Of a stretch of DNA of 17,200 nt, positions 7,181-13,462 are shown in pieces. Numbering within the stretch: position 1 is the first letter of the stretch; every line of letters starts with the position of its first letter. The stretch covers positions 1 through 17,200 of the forward strand of contig JAZQDJ010000083.1 of assembly GCA_045546735.1 (NCBI GenBank). The letters run 5' to 3'. Source of the stretch: SVFI01 sp045546735. GTDB taxonomy: Bacteria > Bacillota > Clostridia > Lachnospirales > Lachnospiraceae. The notes under the pieces were generated by a model. That model worked only from the letters and a program-made list of their open reading frames with translations, did no database searches and was not told the DNA's origin. The position numbers and the translations under genes were made by a program.

Positions 7181-8071
7181 ATGGAAGAAAGAAAAATGGT
7201 AGTGTTTGAAAACGAAGAGAACGTGGCAGCGGAAGACGGAATGAAAAACTACTTAAACGAAATTTCGCAGATTTCACTCCTTTCTTTTGAGGAAGAGCAG
7301 GAAATCGGACGTTTGATTAAAGAAAGAGGTGCCAATTGGATTGAGGCAAGAAATAGATTAGTTGAGGCGAATCTACGCCTTGTTATGTACTGTGCAAAAC
7401 AGTTTAGCGGGAGAGGTGCAGATCTTGATGACCTGAATGCCATGGGAGTAGAAGGATTAATCAGGGCTGCTGAAAAGTTTGATTATTCGCTCGGATACCG
7501 TTTCAGTACATATGCAACATGGTGGATTAAGCAGGCAATTGCAAGAGGAATTGCAAGTGAGAGCGGTTCTATCCACATTCCGATTCATGCGGGGGAGCAT
7601 ATGGCAAAAGTCAGAAGAGCACAGCAGGAGTTAAAGCAGATTAAGGGGGTGGAGCCGACGGTGGATGAGATTGTAAATTATACCGGTCTTACTGTTGAAA
7701 CGGTGGAGCATGCAAAGCGTCACATGTACCAGATGCTTTCGCTGGATGCAAAAATCGGAGAAGATGGTGAGTCAACCTTGGAAGATCTGATGGTAAATGA
7801 CCGGAGCGCAGATCCGTGTGAGAAAGCAGTGCAAAGCTCTTGCCAAGAGGCTGTGGGACAAGCGCTGAAAAGTCTTGATGAAAGAGAGCGACTTGTGCTG
7901 AGTCTGCGCTACGGAATCGGCGGTGCGAGTCCGATGACGCTGGAAGAGGTGGCAAATCATCCGGCGTTTGGTGTGACCAGAGAGCGTATCCGCCAAATTG
8001 AAAACAAGGCAATCCGTAAACTTCAGAAAAGTCCTTCGGCAAAAAAATTGCTTAAGGAATTTGTGGCTTAG
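7181..8071 (+). CDS. sigma-70 family sigma factor, paralog of upstream gene
   Basis: This 296-aa alternative sigma factor shows region 1.2 (GMKNYLNEISQISLLSFEEE), region 2 (NLRLVMYCAKQFSGRG, DLNAMGVEGLIRAAEKFDY, FSTYATWWIKQAIARGIA), region 3 with 'IHIPIHAGEHMAKVRRAQQEL', and region 4.2 'FGVTRERIRQIENKAIRKLQK'. It has no acidic extension comparable to its paralog at 5746-6690, but the core segments align closely, so a duplication is likely. The ATG at 7181 has AGGAGG 7 nt upstream; an earlier in-frame start at 7154 has no such site. The next gene starts 17 nt after its stop, which indicates translation from one mRNA with the ClpX-like unfoldase. That suggests the unfoldase may control this sigma factor or its targets (inference). 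Confidence 0.92.
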   Translation: MEERKMVVFENEENVAAEDGMKNYLNEISQISLLSFEEEQEIGRLIKERGANWIEARNRLVEANLRLVMYCAKQFSGRGADLDDLNAMGVEGLIRAAEKFDYSLGYRFSTYATWWIKQAIARGIASESGSIHIPIHAGEHMAKVRRAQQELKQIKGVEPTVDEIVNYTGLTVETVEHAKRHMYQMLSLDAKIGEDGESTLEDLMVNDRSADPCEKAVQSSCQEAVGQALKSLDERERLVLSLRYGIGGASPMTLEEVANHPAFGVTRERIRQIENKAIRKLQKSPSAKKLLKEFVA

Positions 8072-8088
8072 TGATAGGAGGGATGAGA

Positions 8089-9453
8089 ATGAGAGATACT
8101 CATAACCGCAAGTATGGTGAGGGAAAGAAATACTGTGACAGATGTGACAAAGTACTTTTTGCGCGTGAAATCGGTATTATCTACAAAGGCAGCTGTATTT
8201 GTAAAAACTGCTTTTCGTCGCTTACGTTTAAAGAAGAATTGTTTGAAGATATTCAAAAACTTGCTGCCGGTGAAGATGATATTAAATTTGACATCGAGAT
8301 TGAGGTAGAAGTAAAAGAAGATAACGACTGGAGTGCGGCGGAAACAATCGAGCCGGAACAGTCGGAAAAGGAAGAAAAGAAAGTACTGACGCCGAAAGAA
8401 ATCGTTGAGGAACTCGGACGAAATATCATCGGTCAGGAGGAGGCAAAAAAGGCATTGGCGATTGCGGTGTTTAAGCACTGCAAAAGAGTTGCTGACGGTG
8501 TGAACAGTGATAAGATTCCGAAGTGCAATATTTTGATGAAAGGACCTACCGGTTCCGGAAAAACATATCTTCTTCAAAATATTGCCCGTCTGTTAGATGT
8601 TCCTTTCTGTATTATCGATGCGGCTAATTTAACGGCGGCAAGTTACAAAGGGAATAATGTGGACTCTATTTTGCCGGAATTGCTTCAGGCGGCGGACGGA
8701 GATCTCGAAGCAGCGAAAAAGGGAATTGTCTACCTGGATGAGTTTGATAAGTTGAGCAGTAATTTCGACTTGGACAGAAACGGAAAGTCAGGTGTTGGTT
8801 CCGCAGTGCAGCGTCAGCTTTTGAAGTTGATTGAAGGTTGCAAAATGGAAGTTTCGAATCCTATAGTAAGAGGCGTAAGTGTCCAGATGGATACGAGCAA
8901 TATTTTGTTTGTGTGCGGCGGGGCATTCGTTGATATGGACGAGAAGGAAGAAGAGTCAATGAATCCAATCGGCTTTGGCATGAAAAAAGAAGAGAAGGAT
9001 GATACTGCGAAAACAAAGAAAGCAACTGCGGAAGATTTTGTTAAATTCGGACTGATTCCGGAAGTTGTCGGAAGATTACCTGTGATTATCGAACTTCAAA
9101 AACTTACAGTTGATGATATAAAAAACATTATCACAGACTCAGGGGAGTCCTATTTGAACGGATACTTTTCGTTGATGAATGAGCTCGGAGTGGAGTTGGT
9201 TGTTCAGGATGATGCAATTGATGAGATTGCGCAGCAAGCTTATGACAGAGGCGTAGGAGCGAGAGGTATCAATGCCATTATAGAAAATGTTATGGGAGAT
9301 ATCATGTTTGAAGTTCCTTCGGATCCGGGAATTAAGAAGTGTGTCATCAATAGAGGTGTTGTGCTTGGTACAGAGTCCCCTTATTTAGTTCGAAGACGCG
9401 GTCGTAAAAACACTCGGAAAAACAGTGCTGATAAGAAAATGGTTTCTGAATAG
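8089..9453 (+). CDS. divergent ClpX-like AAA+ unfoldase
   Basis: This 454-aa protein follows the ClpX plan, an ATP-driven unfoldase ring that feeds substrates to ClpP. An N-terminal zinc domain has C16-x2-C19-x18-C38-x2-C41. An acidic linker (about 60-95) follows, then Walker A GPTGSGKT (152-159), Walker B IVYLDE (213-218), the arginine-finger segment GLIPEVVGRLP (321-331) and sensor-2 GARG. The ClpP-docking IGF tripeptide is kept (PIGFG, 293-297). Differences from canonical ClpX: pore loop 1 GYVG reads SYKG (185-188), the VSGEGVQQ pore-2 stretch reads SGVGSAVQ, and the RKH loop is absent. The ATG at 8089 is chosen because AGGAGG sits 7 nt upstream; a GTG at 8071 overlaps the previous stop. 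It lies just after a sigma factor gene, so it is probably a specialised paralog with its own substrates, not the housekeeping ClpX. Confidence 0.88.
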   Translation: MRDTHNRKYGEGKKYCDRCDKVLFAREIGIIYKGSCICKNCFSSLTFKEELFEDIQKLAAGEDDIKFDIEIEVEVKEDNDWSAAETIEPEQSEKEEKKVLTPKEIVEELGRNIIGQEEAKKALAIAVFKHCKRVADGVNSDKIPKCNILMKGPTGSGKTYLLQNIARLLDVPFCIIDAANLTAASYKGNNVDSILPELLQAADGDLEAAKKGIVYLDEFDKLSSNFDLDRNGKSGVGSAVQRQLLKLIEGCKMEVSNPIVRGVSVQMDTSNILFVCGGAFVDMDEKEEESMNPIGFGMKKEEKDDTAKTKKATAEDFVKFGLIPEVVGRLPVIIELQKLTVDDIKNIITDSGESYLNGYFSLMNELGVELVVQDDAIDEIAQQAYDRGVGARGINAIIENVMGDIMFEVPSDPGIKKCVINRGVVLGTESPYLVRRRGRKNTRKNSADKKMVSE

Positions 9454-9454
9454 G

Positions 9455-9482
9455 AAAAGCCGGAGAATTCTCCGGCTTTTTT
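9455..9482. terminator. bidirectional terminator
   Basis: AAAAGCCGGAG-AATT-CTCCGGCTTTT is a perfect palindrome with A- and T-runs at its ends. It lies between the convergent ClpX-like (+) and DUF3048 (-) genes and would serve both strands. Confidence 0.9.
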
Positions 9483-9483
9483 C

Positions 9484-10647
9484 TTAGTTCATCATAAGTT
9501 CTTCCCAGCGGTAAGTTGCTACAAAGCCGACATATGTTTTTCCGGTGTTTAAAATAATTTCATTTCCGGAAGCGTCATAGTAGTGGGTAATATCTGTAGC
9601 ATCGCCCTTTTCCCAAGTGATAGGAACAGCATGTCCGCCTGTAACGTAATATCCTTTGCCGGAACGGTTCATAATATTAAACTGCATATATCCGTTACCG
9701 TCAAGCTCTACGCATTCTGCACATTGGATAATCACGTTCGTAAATGCAAGCTGTTTGTTGTCGTTTTGCGGGTCGACATGGGCACGTCCGTACTCGGAGT
9801 ACAAATAAGTTCCGCTCGCTGCATCATATGTAAGCTTTGAAGAGTTGTGAGGGAACGGAAGGTCGATCTGGGTGCAGGAAGTGCTGTCACTTTCTGCGGA
9901 AAGATCGATAGGGTTCTTTTCGTCCGTAAACTGCCAATGAGGGCCCGGATAATATTCATTATACTCCGTGTCATATCCGTTGGCATTCAGACGGGATTCG
10001 ACTTCGCCTGTTGTAACATATTCCGTAAATTCACGCGGTTTTCCGTTGTCAATACGGGCAAAACCTCCGCTTAAGTTGTTGATCCAAGGAAGTCCTGTGT
10101 ATTCCTTAATATAGAAAGGACCGCCGTCGTGGATAAGAACGGCATTGTATTCCGGCGCAAGCATAAAGTGTGTCGGGCGTACGCTTCGGATGCTTCCGAA
10201 CCGGGTGATATTACCCCAGTCTTTTACGATTGCCATGAAACGTGTTACTTCATCGTTTGCTGTACTGTTCATGATTTCGTAGATGATGTCTGCCTGTGTC
10301 AATCCGTAATGGTCAAGCGCATAGACTTCGTTGTCTACCATAACAGCAATCGGACGCTGATTTTGAATGGTTTCGTCAATCCACTCATTTGTCAATTCGC
10401 TTCGATACATACCGTCATGGTTTTCTTCCGCAACTTCTGGTTCTGTTGTGCCGGCTTCATCAGAAGGCTGCGCAGGAACTTGTGCACCGACCGTTAAACT
10501 GACATCTTCACTGCTTTCTGTATCTGTTACAATGGTCTCTGCAACAGGCTCGTTTTTCGGAGTGGTATCTTCTTCATTTCCGCAACCGGTCAGGGTCATA
10601 CATGCCAGTGCCAAAGAAAGGAGAAGAGTGATTGCTTTTCTTTTCAT
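9484..10647 (-). CDS. DUF3048 family lipoprotein (YerB-like)
   Basis: This 387-aa protein is a lipoprotein: a basic start (MKRKAIT), a hydrophobic stretch and the lipobox LTGC near residue 21, followed by an acidic, Thr/Ser/Glu-rich linker (about 25-80). The body matches DUF3048: 'RPIAVMVDNEVYALDHYGLT', 'QADIIYEI', 'TRFMAIV', 'FGSIRSVRPTHFMLAPEYNA', 'HDGG'. Family members, such as YerB of Bacillus, are anchored outside the membrane; their biochemical role is not established. The ATG at 10647 is chosen because AGAGG lies upstream and the signal peptide begins there; an in-frame extension to 10698 would spoil the signal peptide. It is a single gene, convergent with the ClpX-like gene. Confidence 0.88.
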   Translation of the reverse strand: MKRKAITLLLSLALACMTLTGCGNEEDTTPKNEPVAETIVTDTESSEDVSLTVGAQVPAQPSDEAGTTEPEVAEENHDGMYRSELTNEWIDETIQNQRPIAVMVDNEVYALDHYGLTQADIIYEIMNSTANDEVTRFMAIVKDWGNITRFGSIRSVRPTHFMLAPEYNAVLIHDGGPFYIKEYTGLPWINNLSGGFARIDNGKPREFTEYVTTGEVESRLNANGYDTEYNEYYPGPHWQFTDEKNPIDLSAESDSTSCTQIDLPFPHNSSKLTYDAASGTYLYSEYGRAHVDPQNDNKQLAFTNVIIQCAECVELDGNGYMQFNIMNRSGKGYYVTGGHAVPITWEKGDATDITHYYDASGNEIILNTGKTYVGFVATYRWEELMMN

Positions 10648-10775
10648 GTCTATTAACCTCTTATAGTTTTTATTTAGTTTACTACACGGAAGGAGCAATG
10701 CGCAAGGGAAACTAGACGGATAATTTATTAATAGATAAACGAATTAGAAAATTGTAAAAAATAACAAATTTATTC

Positions 10776-10804
10776 TTGAAAAGTGTATTTTCAAAGGATA
10801 TACT
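10776..10804 (+). promoter_or_regulatory. sigma-A-type promoter with long leader
   Basis: TTGAAA (10776-10781), a 17-bp spacer and TATACT (10799-10804). Transcription would start near 10811, leaving about 233 nt before the start codon at 11044, long enough for a regulatory leader. Confidence 0.6.
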
Positions 10805-10810
10805 GTGAGT

Positions 10811-11043
10811 ACCGGATAAATCAACCGGGCCAATAGAATGAAGATGAGGATTTATATGATGACAGATTGGTTCTACCAGTCTGCCCATATGAATCCTTTT
10901 TTTGTGCGTTAAAAACGTGCCTGCCCGGCATTTGGGGCAGTAAAGAATTGCAGATGCAGCGACCGTCACCAGCTACCGAGTGCCGGACCGGAAGGTAAAG
11001 CAGTAAAGAACAGCAAACAAAATATTCTATTGGAGGTAAAATT
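10811..11043 (+). other. long 5' leader with possible 18-aa ORF
   Basis: This is the transcribed but mostly non-coding stretch before the 124-aa gene. It contains an 18-codon ORF (10856-10912, starting MMTDWFYQSAHMN) with AGGA 5 nt upstream, and a hairpin with arms CTGCCC (10921-10926) and GGGCAG (10935-10940). No riboswitch class is recognised. The ORF is weak evidence on its own. Confidence 0.3.
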
Positions 11044-11418
11044 ATGGCTTACAAATTTACAGAAAAAAGAAACAATATTCAGCAGCAGACAACTTACATT
11101 CTTTATATGATTCTCGGAAGCTATTTCCGTAAATGTAATTTTAAGAAGAAACGTTTAGAGGAAACCTTGATGTTATATTACAAGGAAATGCAGCAGAAGA
11201 AGCAGATTGAAGTGGAAGAAAAGGTGATTAAGAAAGCGGAAACCATTTTGGCGGGCAGCTTGGAAGCTATCGCAATGCGAGACTGTGAGGCGGATATTTA
11301 CCGCGACGGCCCAAATTACTGTCTGGTATTTCAAACCGGATATGAAAGAGTGATTGCAAGTGTCGGTCCTACAGGACGGTACGCAATTGCGATTGACCGC
11401 GTGAAACCGGCTGTATAG
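11044..11418 (+). CDS. unknown 124-aa protein
   Basis: I do not recognise this protein. The N-terminal third is basic with a hydrophobic patch (about 18-28: TYILYMILGSY), too short and interrupted for a clear membrane segment. Residues about 35-70 are a strongly charged helix (KKRLEETLMLYYKEMQQKKQ and beyond) that may form a coiled coil. The C-terminal part (about 85-124) looks like a small beta-rich unit ('YCLVFQTGYERVIASVGPTG'). The start is well supported by GGAGG 8 nt upstream. The gene has a promoter with a long leader and is followed after about 20 nt by another promoter, so it may be a separate unit from the genes downstream. Confidence 0.6.
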   Translation: MAYKFTEKRNNIQQQTTYILYMILGSYFRKCNFKKKRLEETLMLYYKEMQQKKQIEVEEKVIKKAETILAGSLEAIAMRDCEADIYRDGPNYCLVFQTGYERVIASVGPTGRYAIAIDRVKPAV

Positions 11419-11426
11419 CAGCCGGT
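11406..11426 (+). terminator. hairpin overlapping the stop codon
   Basis: ACCGGCTG and CAGCCGGT form a perfect 8-bp stem with loop TATAG that contains the start of the stop codon. There is no T-tract after it, so termination would be weak; it may protect the mRNA end. Confidence 0.4.
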
Positions 11427-11438
11427 GAGAAAAATCAG

Positions 11439-11467
11439 TTGAAAAAAGGGTGATATTGTCATAAAAT
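11439..11467 (+). promoter_or_regulatory. sigma-A-type promoter before the 170-aa gene
   Basis: TTGAAA (11439-11444), a 17-bp spacer and TAAAAT (11462-11467), placing the transcription start about 35 nt before the start codon at 11508. Confidence 0.6.
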
Positions 11468-11507
11468 CAAAAATAGTAGGACAAACAGTCACAGAAAGGA
11501 TAATCGT

Positions 11508-12020
11508 ATGGGATTTTTGGATTCGTTGCTCAGAAAGAGCTCAAATGCAGTTACGAGCGCAGCTGCGCGTGCAGTGGGAAATGCAGTCGGTGATGTAGTA
11601 GAGGATGCAGCACAGGGATTTATTAAGGGATTAAAAAATGTCGGAGAAGGTGCGAAAGAGAAGGCTTCTTCTGAGACAACACAGAGTAAAACAGCAAGAG
11701 ATGATTTTGCAGATAAAGAGGTTGATGAGAAACTTCGCGAGATTTTAAGCACGGAGTTTTCGCAGTATGAAGTAAAAGAGCAGGTTTCACCAACGACTAT
11801 CGGTGGGGAAGGAAAGTTCCTTCCGTATGATTTTGCAGTGTATGAGAATGGACAGCCAAAGCTTTTTATTATGGTTGTTTACAACAATACATGTGCATCC
11901 CGAGAGTACCGCTGGTCGAAAGAGCAGGCAGAAAATGCAGGAGTTACATTAATTAATTTTGTGTATGCCTTTGAGAATAGAAAAGACTACATGATTGATC
12001 GTCTGCATCAGTATTTGTAA
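11508..12020 (+). CDS. unknown 170-aa protein with nuclease-fold-like C-terminus
   Basis: The N-terminal 60 residues are rich in Ala, Gly, Val and Ser with heptad-like amphipathic character ('SSNAVTSAAARAVGNAVGDV'), as in proteins that coat membranes or assemble into filaments. A charged linker follows (about 60-85). The C-terminal part (about 100-170) has the run 'LPYDFAVYENGQPKLFIMVV', then 'YRWSKEQAENAGVTLINFVY' and a final helix 'DYMIDRLHQYL'. This order resembles restriction-endonuclease-like folds, with the Asp kept but the expected E-x-K replaced by I-M-V, so it is probably not catalytic. The ribosome site AAAGGA lies 8 nt upstream. It has its own promoter and lies 150 nt before a reverse transcriptase and its putative non-coding RNA, so it may be an accessory gene of that system (inference). 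Confidence 0.5.
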   Translation: MGFLDSLLRKSSNAVTSAAARAVGNAVGDVVEDAAQGFIKGLKNVGEGAKEKASSETTQSKTARDDFADKEVDEKLREILSTEFSQYEVKEQVSPTTIGGEGKFLPYDFAVYENGQPKLFIMVVYNNTCASREYRWSKEQAENAGVTLINFVYAFENRKDYMIDRLHQYL

Positions 12021-12021
12021 T

Positions 12022-12027
12022 TATAAT
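12022..12027 (+). promoter_or_regulatory. TATAAT box at the edge of the putative ncRNA
   Basis: A perfect -10 TATAAT would start transcription near 12034, at the left base of the long inverted repeat. No good -35 is at 17 bp; TTGATC (11995-12000) is 21 bp away. Support is moderate. Confidence 0.4.
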
Positions 12028-12032
12028 TTGAT

Positions 12033-12168
12033 AAAAAGAAAGAGAAACGCATTTTGCACCTGTGGCGGATGAAGCGGAGGTCTTAAGAAGGTTTTGCAGG
12101 TAACCGACTTTCGTTCATATCCGGTAACACAAGCATAGCTTGTTTCAAAGCAATTTCTCTTTCTTTTT
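12033..12168 (+). ncRNA. structured RNA upstream of reverse transcriptase, retron/DRT-like layout
   Basis: The perfect 15-bp inverted repeat AAAAAGAAAGAGAAA (12033-12047) / TTTCTCTTTCTTTTT (12154-12168) closes about 106 nt. Inner stems: ACCTG (12058-12062) with CAGGT (12097-12101); ACCG (12103-12106) with CGGT (12122-12125); and a 6-bp hairpin ACAAGC-ATA-GCTTGT (12129-12143). No ORF fills it. It lies between a TATAAT box and the reverse transcriptase start, the place where retrons and several defence RTs encode the RNA they copy. The T-run at the right arm could also act as a terminator. RNA identity is inferred; no known family is recognised. Confidence 0.5.
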
Positions 12169-12194
12169 TTATGTTTATGGCAAGGGAACCGGTT

Positions 12195-13409
12195 ATGAGC
12201 ATGTTATATGAACTTTGCGACCACAGTGTTTGGGAAGCATTTTTACAATCGAAAATGGAGCGCAGGCATTTATCGGAAAAAGAAAAGGAAGCATGGGAGA
12301 AATTTATTTCCGAGAGAAAATATGAGACTGTGACTGACCACATAATGCAACCGGACTATGTGTTTGAGCCGCCGGCAAAGATCAGTGTCAATAAAAGCGG
12401 GACAAAGAAAAAACGTATTGTGTATTCGTTCTCCGAAGAGGAGTCCATGGTTTTGAAATTGATGTCCCATTTGATGTATCGATATGATCACAAAATCAGC
12501 CGGCGCTGTTTTTCGTTCCGGAGAGACAGCAGTGCAAAAGAAGCAATTGCACAGATTTTAAAAATAAAAAACTTAAATGAAAAATATTGCCTGAAAGTCG
12601 ATATCAGCAATTATTTTAATTCGATTCCGGTGGAGGGGTTGATCGAGGTTCTCGGACAAATGATAGATGATGACGAAATGCTTTTGCAGTTCTTGACACG
12701 CCTTTTAAAAGACGGAAGGGCTTGCGAGGATGGGGAAATTATTTCCGAGACAAGAGGGGCAATGGCGGGGATTCCGATTGCTCCGTTTTTTGCAAATATA
12801 TATTTGTTGTCTATGGATAACGAATTTGAAGAGCGTGGAATCGCTTATTTCCGGTATTCGGATGATATTATGATTTTTGCTGACAGCGCGCAGCAACTTG
12901 CAGAATATGAGAATATGTTATGTGAAAGTATTGCTGAAAAGGGATTAAGTATAAATCCGGAGAAAGTCAGCAAAAGCAAACCCGGAGAAGGGTGGGAATT
13001 TCTCGGTTTTGGTTATCACGACGGAAAAGTAGATTTATCCCGCGTGACAATTAACAAAATGAAAGCCAAAATCAGGAGGAAAGCCCATGCGGTTTATCGG
13101 AGAAGAATTCGTCGTAAATGGGATTTTACGTATGCAGGGAAGGCTTTAATCAAGGTGTTTAATAAGAAATATTTCGATGAAACGGAGGAAAACCGTTTTA
13201 CGTGGAGCCGTTGGTTTTTTCCGGTACTTACGACAGACGAAGGTCTTAGGGAACTGGATGCTTATCTGATACAATATGTCCGTTATCTGTATCGGGGCAG
13301 GCACTATAAGGGAAACTATAAAGTGACGTATGAGGAGATAAAGCGGCTTGGGTTCCGAAGTCTTGTGCATGAGTATTACAAAGGCAAAGAAGATGGCTTT
13401 TCAAAATAG
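12195..13409 (+). CDS. stand-alone reverse transcriptase of uncertain class
   Basis: This 404-aa RNA-dependent DNA polymerase has the catalytic core intact: motif A KVDISNYFNS (D136), motif B RGAMAGIPIAPFFANIYL (about 187-204), and motif C YSDD (221-224), followed by the primer-grip-like 'GWEFLGFGY'. The N-terminal fingers segment has 'RCFSFRRDSSAKEAIAQIL'. The C-terminal 120 residues are basic, then aromatic ('FTWSRWFFPVLTTDEGLREL', 'GFRSLVHEYYKGKE'). I see no group II intron maturase or HNH domain, no CRISPR Cas1 fusion, and no obvious retron NAxxH or VTG motifs; motif B lacks the SQ of DGR enzymes. It therefore looks like one of the unassigned or defence-associated groups. The ATG at 12195 is preferred (AGGGAA 6 nt upstream); ATGs at 12171 and 12177 fall in or next to the inverted repeat, and 12201 is also possible. 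Confidence 0.88.
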   Translation: MSMLYELCDHSVWEAFLQSKMERRHLSEKEKEAWEKFISERKYETVTDHIMQPDYVFEPPAKISVNKSGTKKKRIVYSFSEEESMVLKLMSHLMYRYDHKISRRCFSFRRDSSAKEAIAQILKIKNLNEKYCLKVDISNYFNSIPVEGLIEVLGQMIDDDEMLLQFLTRLLKDGRACEDGEIISETRGAMAGIPIAPFFANIYLLSMDNEFEERGIAYFRYSDDIMIFADSAQQLAEYENMLCESIAEKGLSINPEKVSKSKPGEGWEFLGFGYHDGKVDLSRVTINKMKAKIRRKAHAVYRRRIRRKWDFTYAGKALIKVFNKKYFDETEENRFTWSRWFFPVLTTDEGLRELDAYLIQYVRYLYRGRHYKGNYKVTYEEIKRLGFRSLVHEYYKGKEDGFSK

Positions 13410-13426
13410 CTTTTATAGGTTAGAAT
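13398..13426 (+). promoter_or_regulatory. possible promoter of the transporter operon
   Basis: TTTTCA (13398-13403), 17-bp spacer, TAGAAT (13421-13426). The -35 is poor and overlaps the end of the reverse transcriptase gene. Confidence 0.3.
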
Positions 13427-13462
13427 GGTAAAAGTGAAGAATAGGTATACTTGGAGGAAGAA

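Noticed and set aside
7689..8042. Minus-strand ORFs inside the third sigma gene
   Set aside because: They are shadow frames of a well-supported gene and show no independent start signals.
10712..10969. Minus-strand ORF with CPKC, resembling the end of a cysteine-rich KTR protein
   Set aside because: It has a GTG start with a stop codon just before it, lacks the N-terminal CPxC half, and overlaps a good plus-strand promoter and leader. At most a decayed remnant.
12033..13409. Diversity-generating retroelement or group II intron
   Set aside because: No template/variable repeat pair or adenine-biased target gene is visible, motif B is not DGR-like, and no domain V-like hairpin or maturase domains surround the RT.
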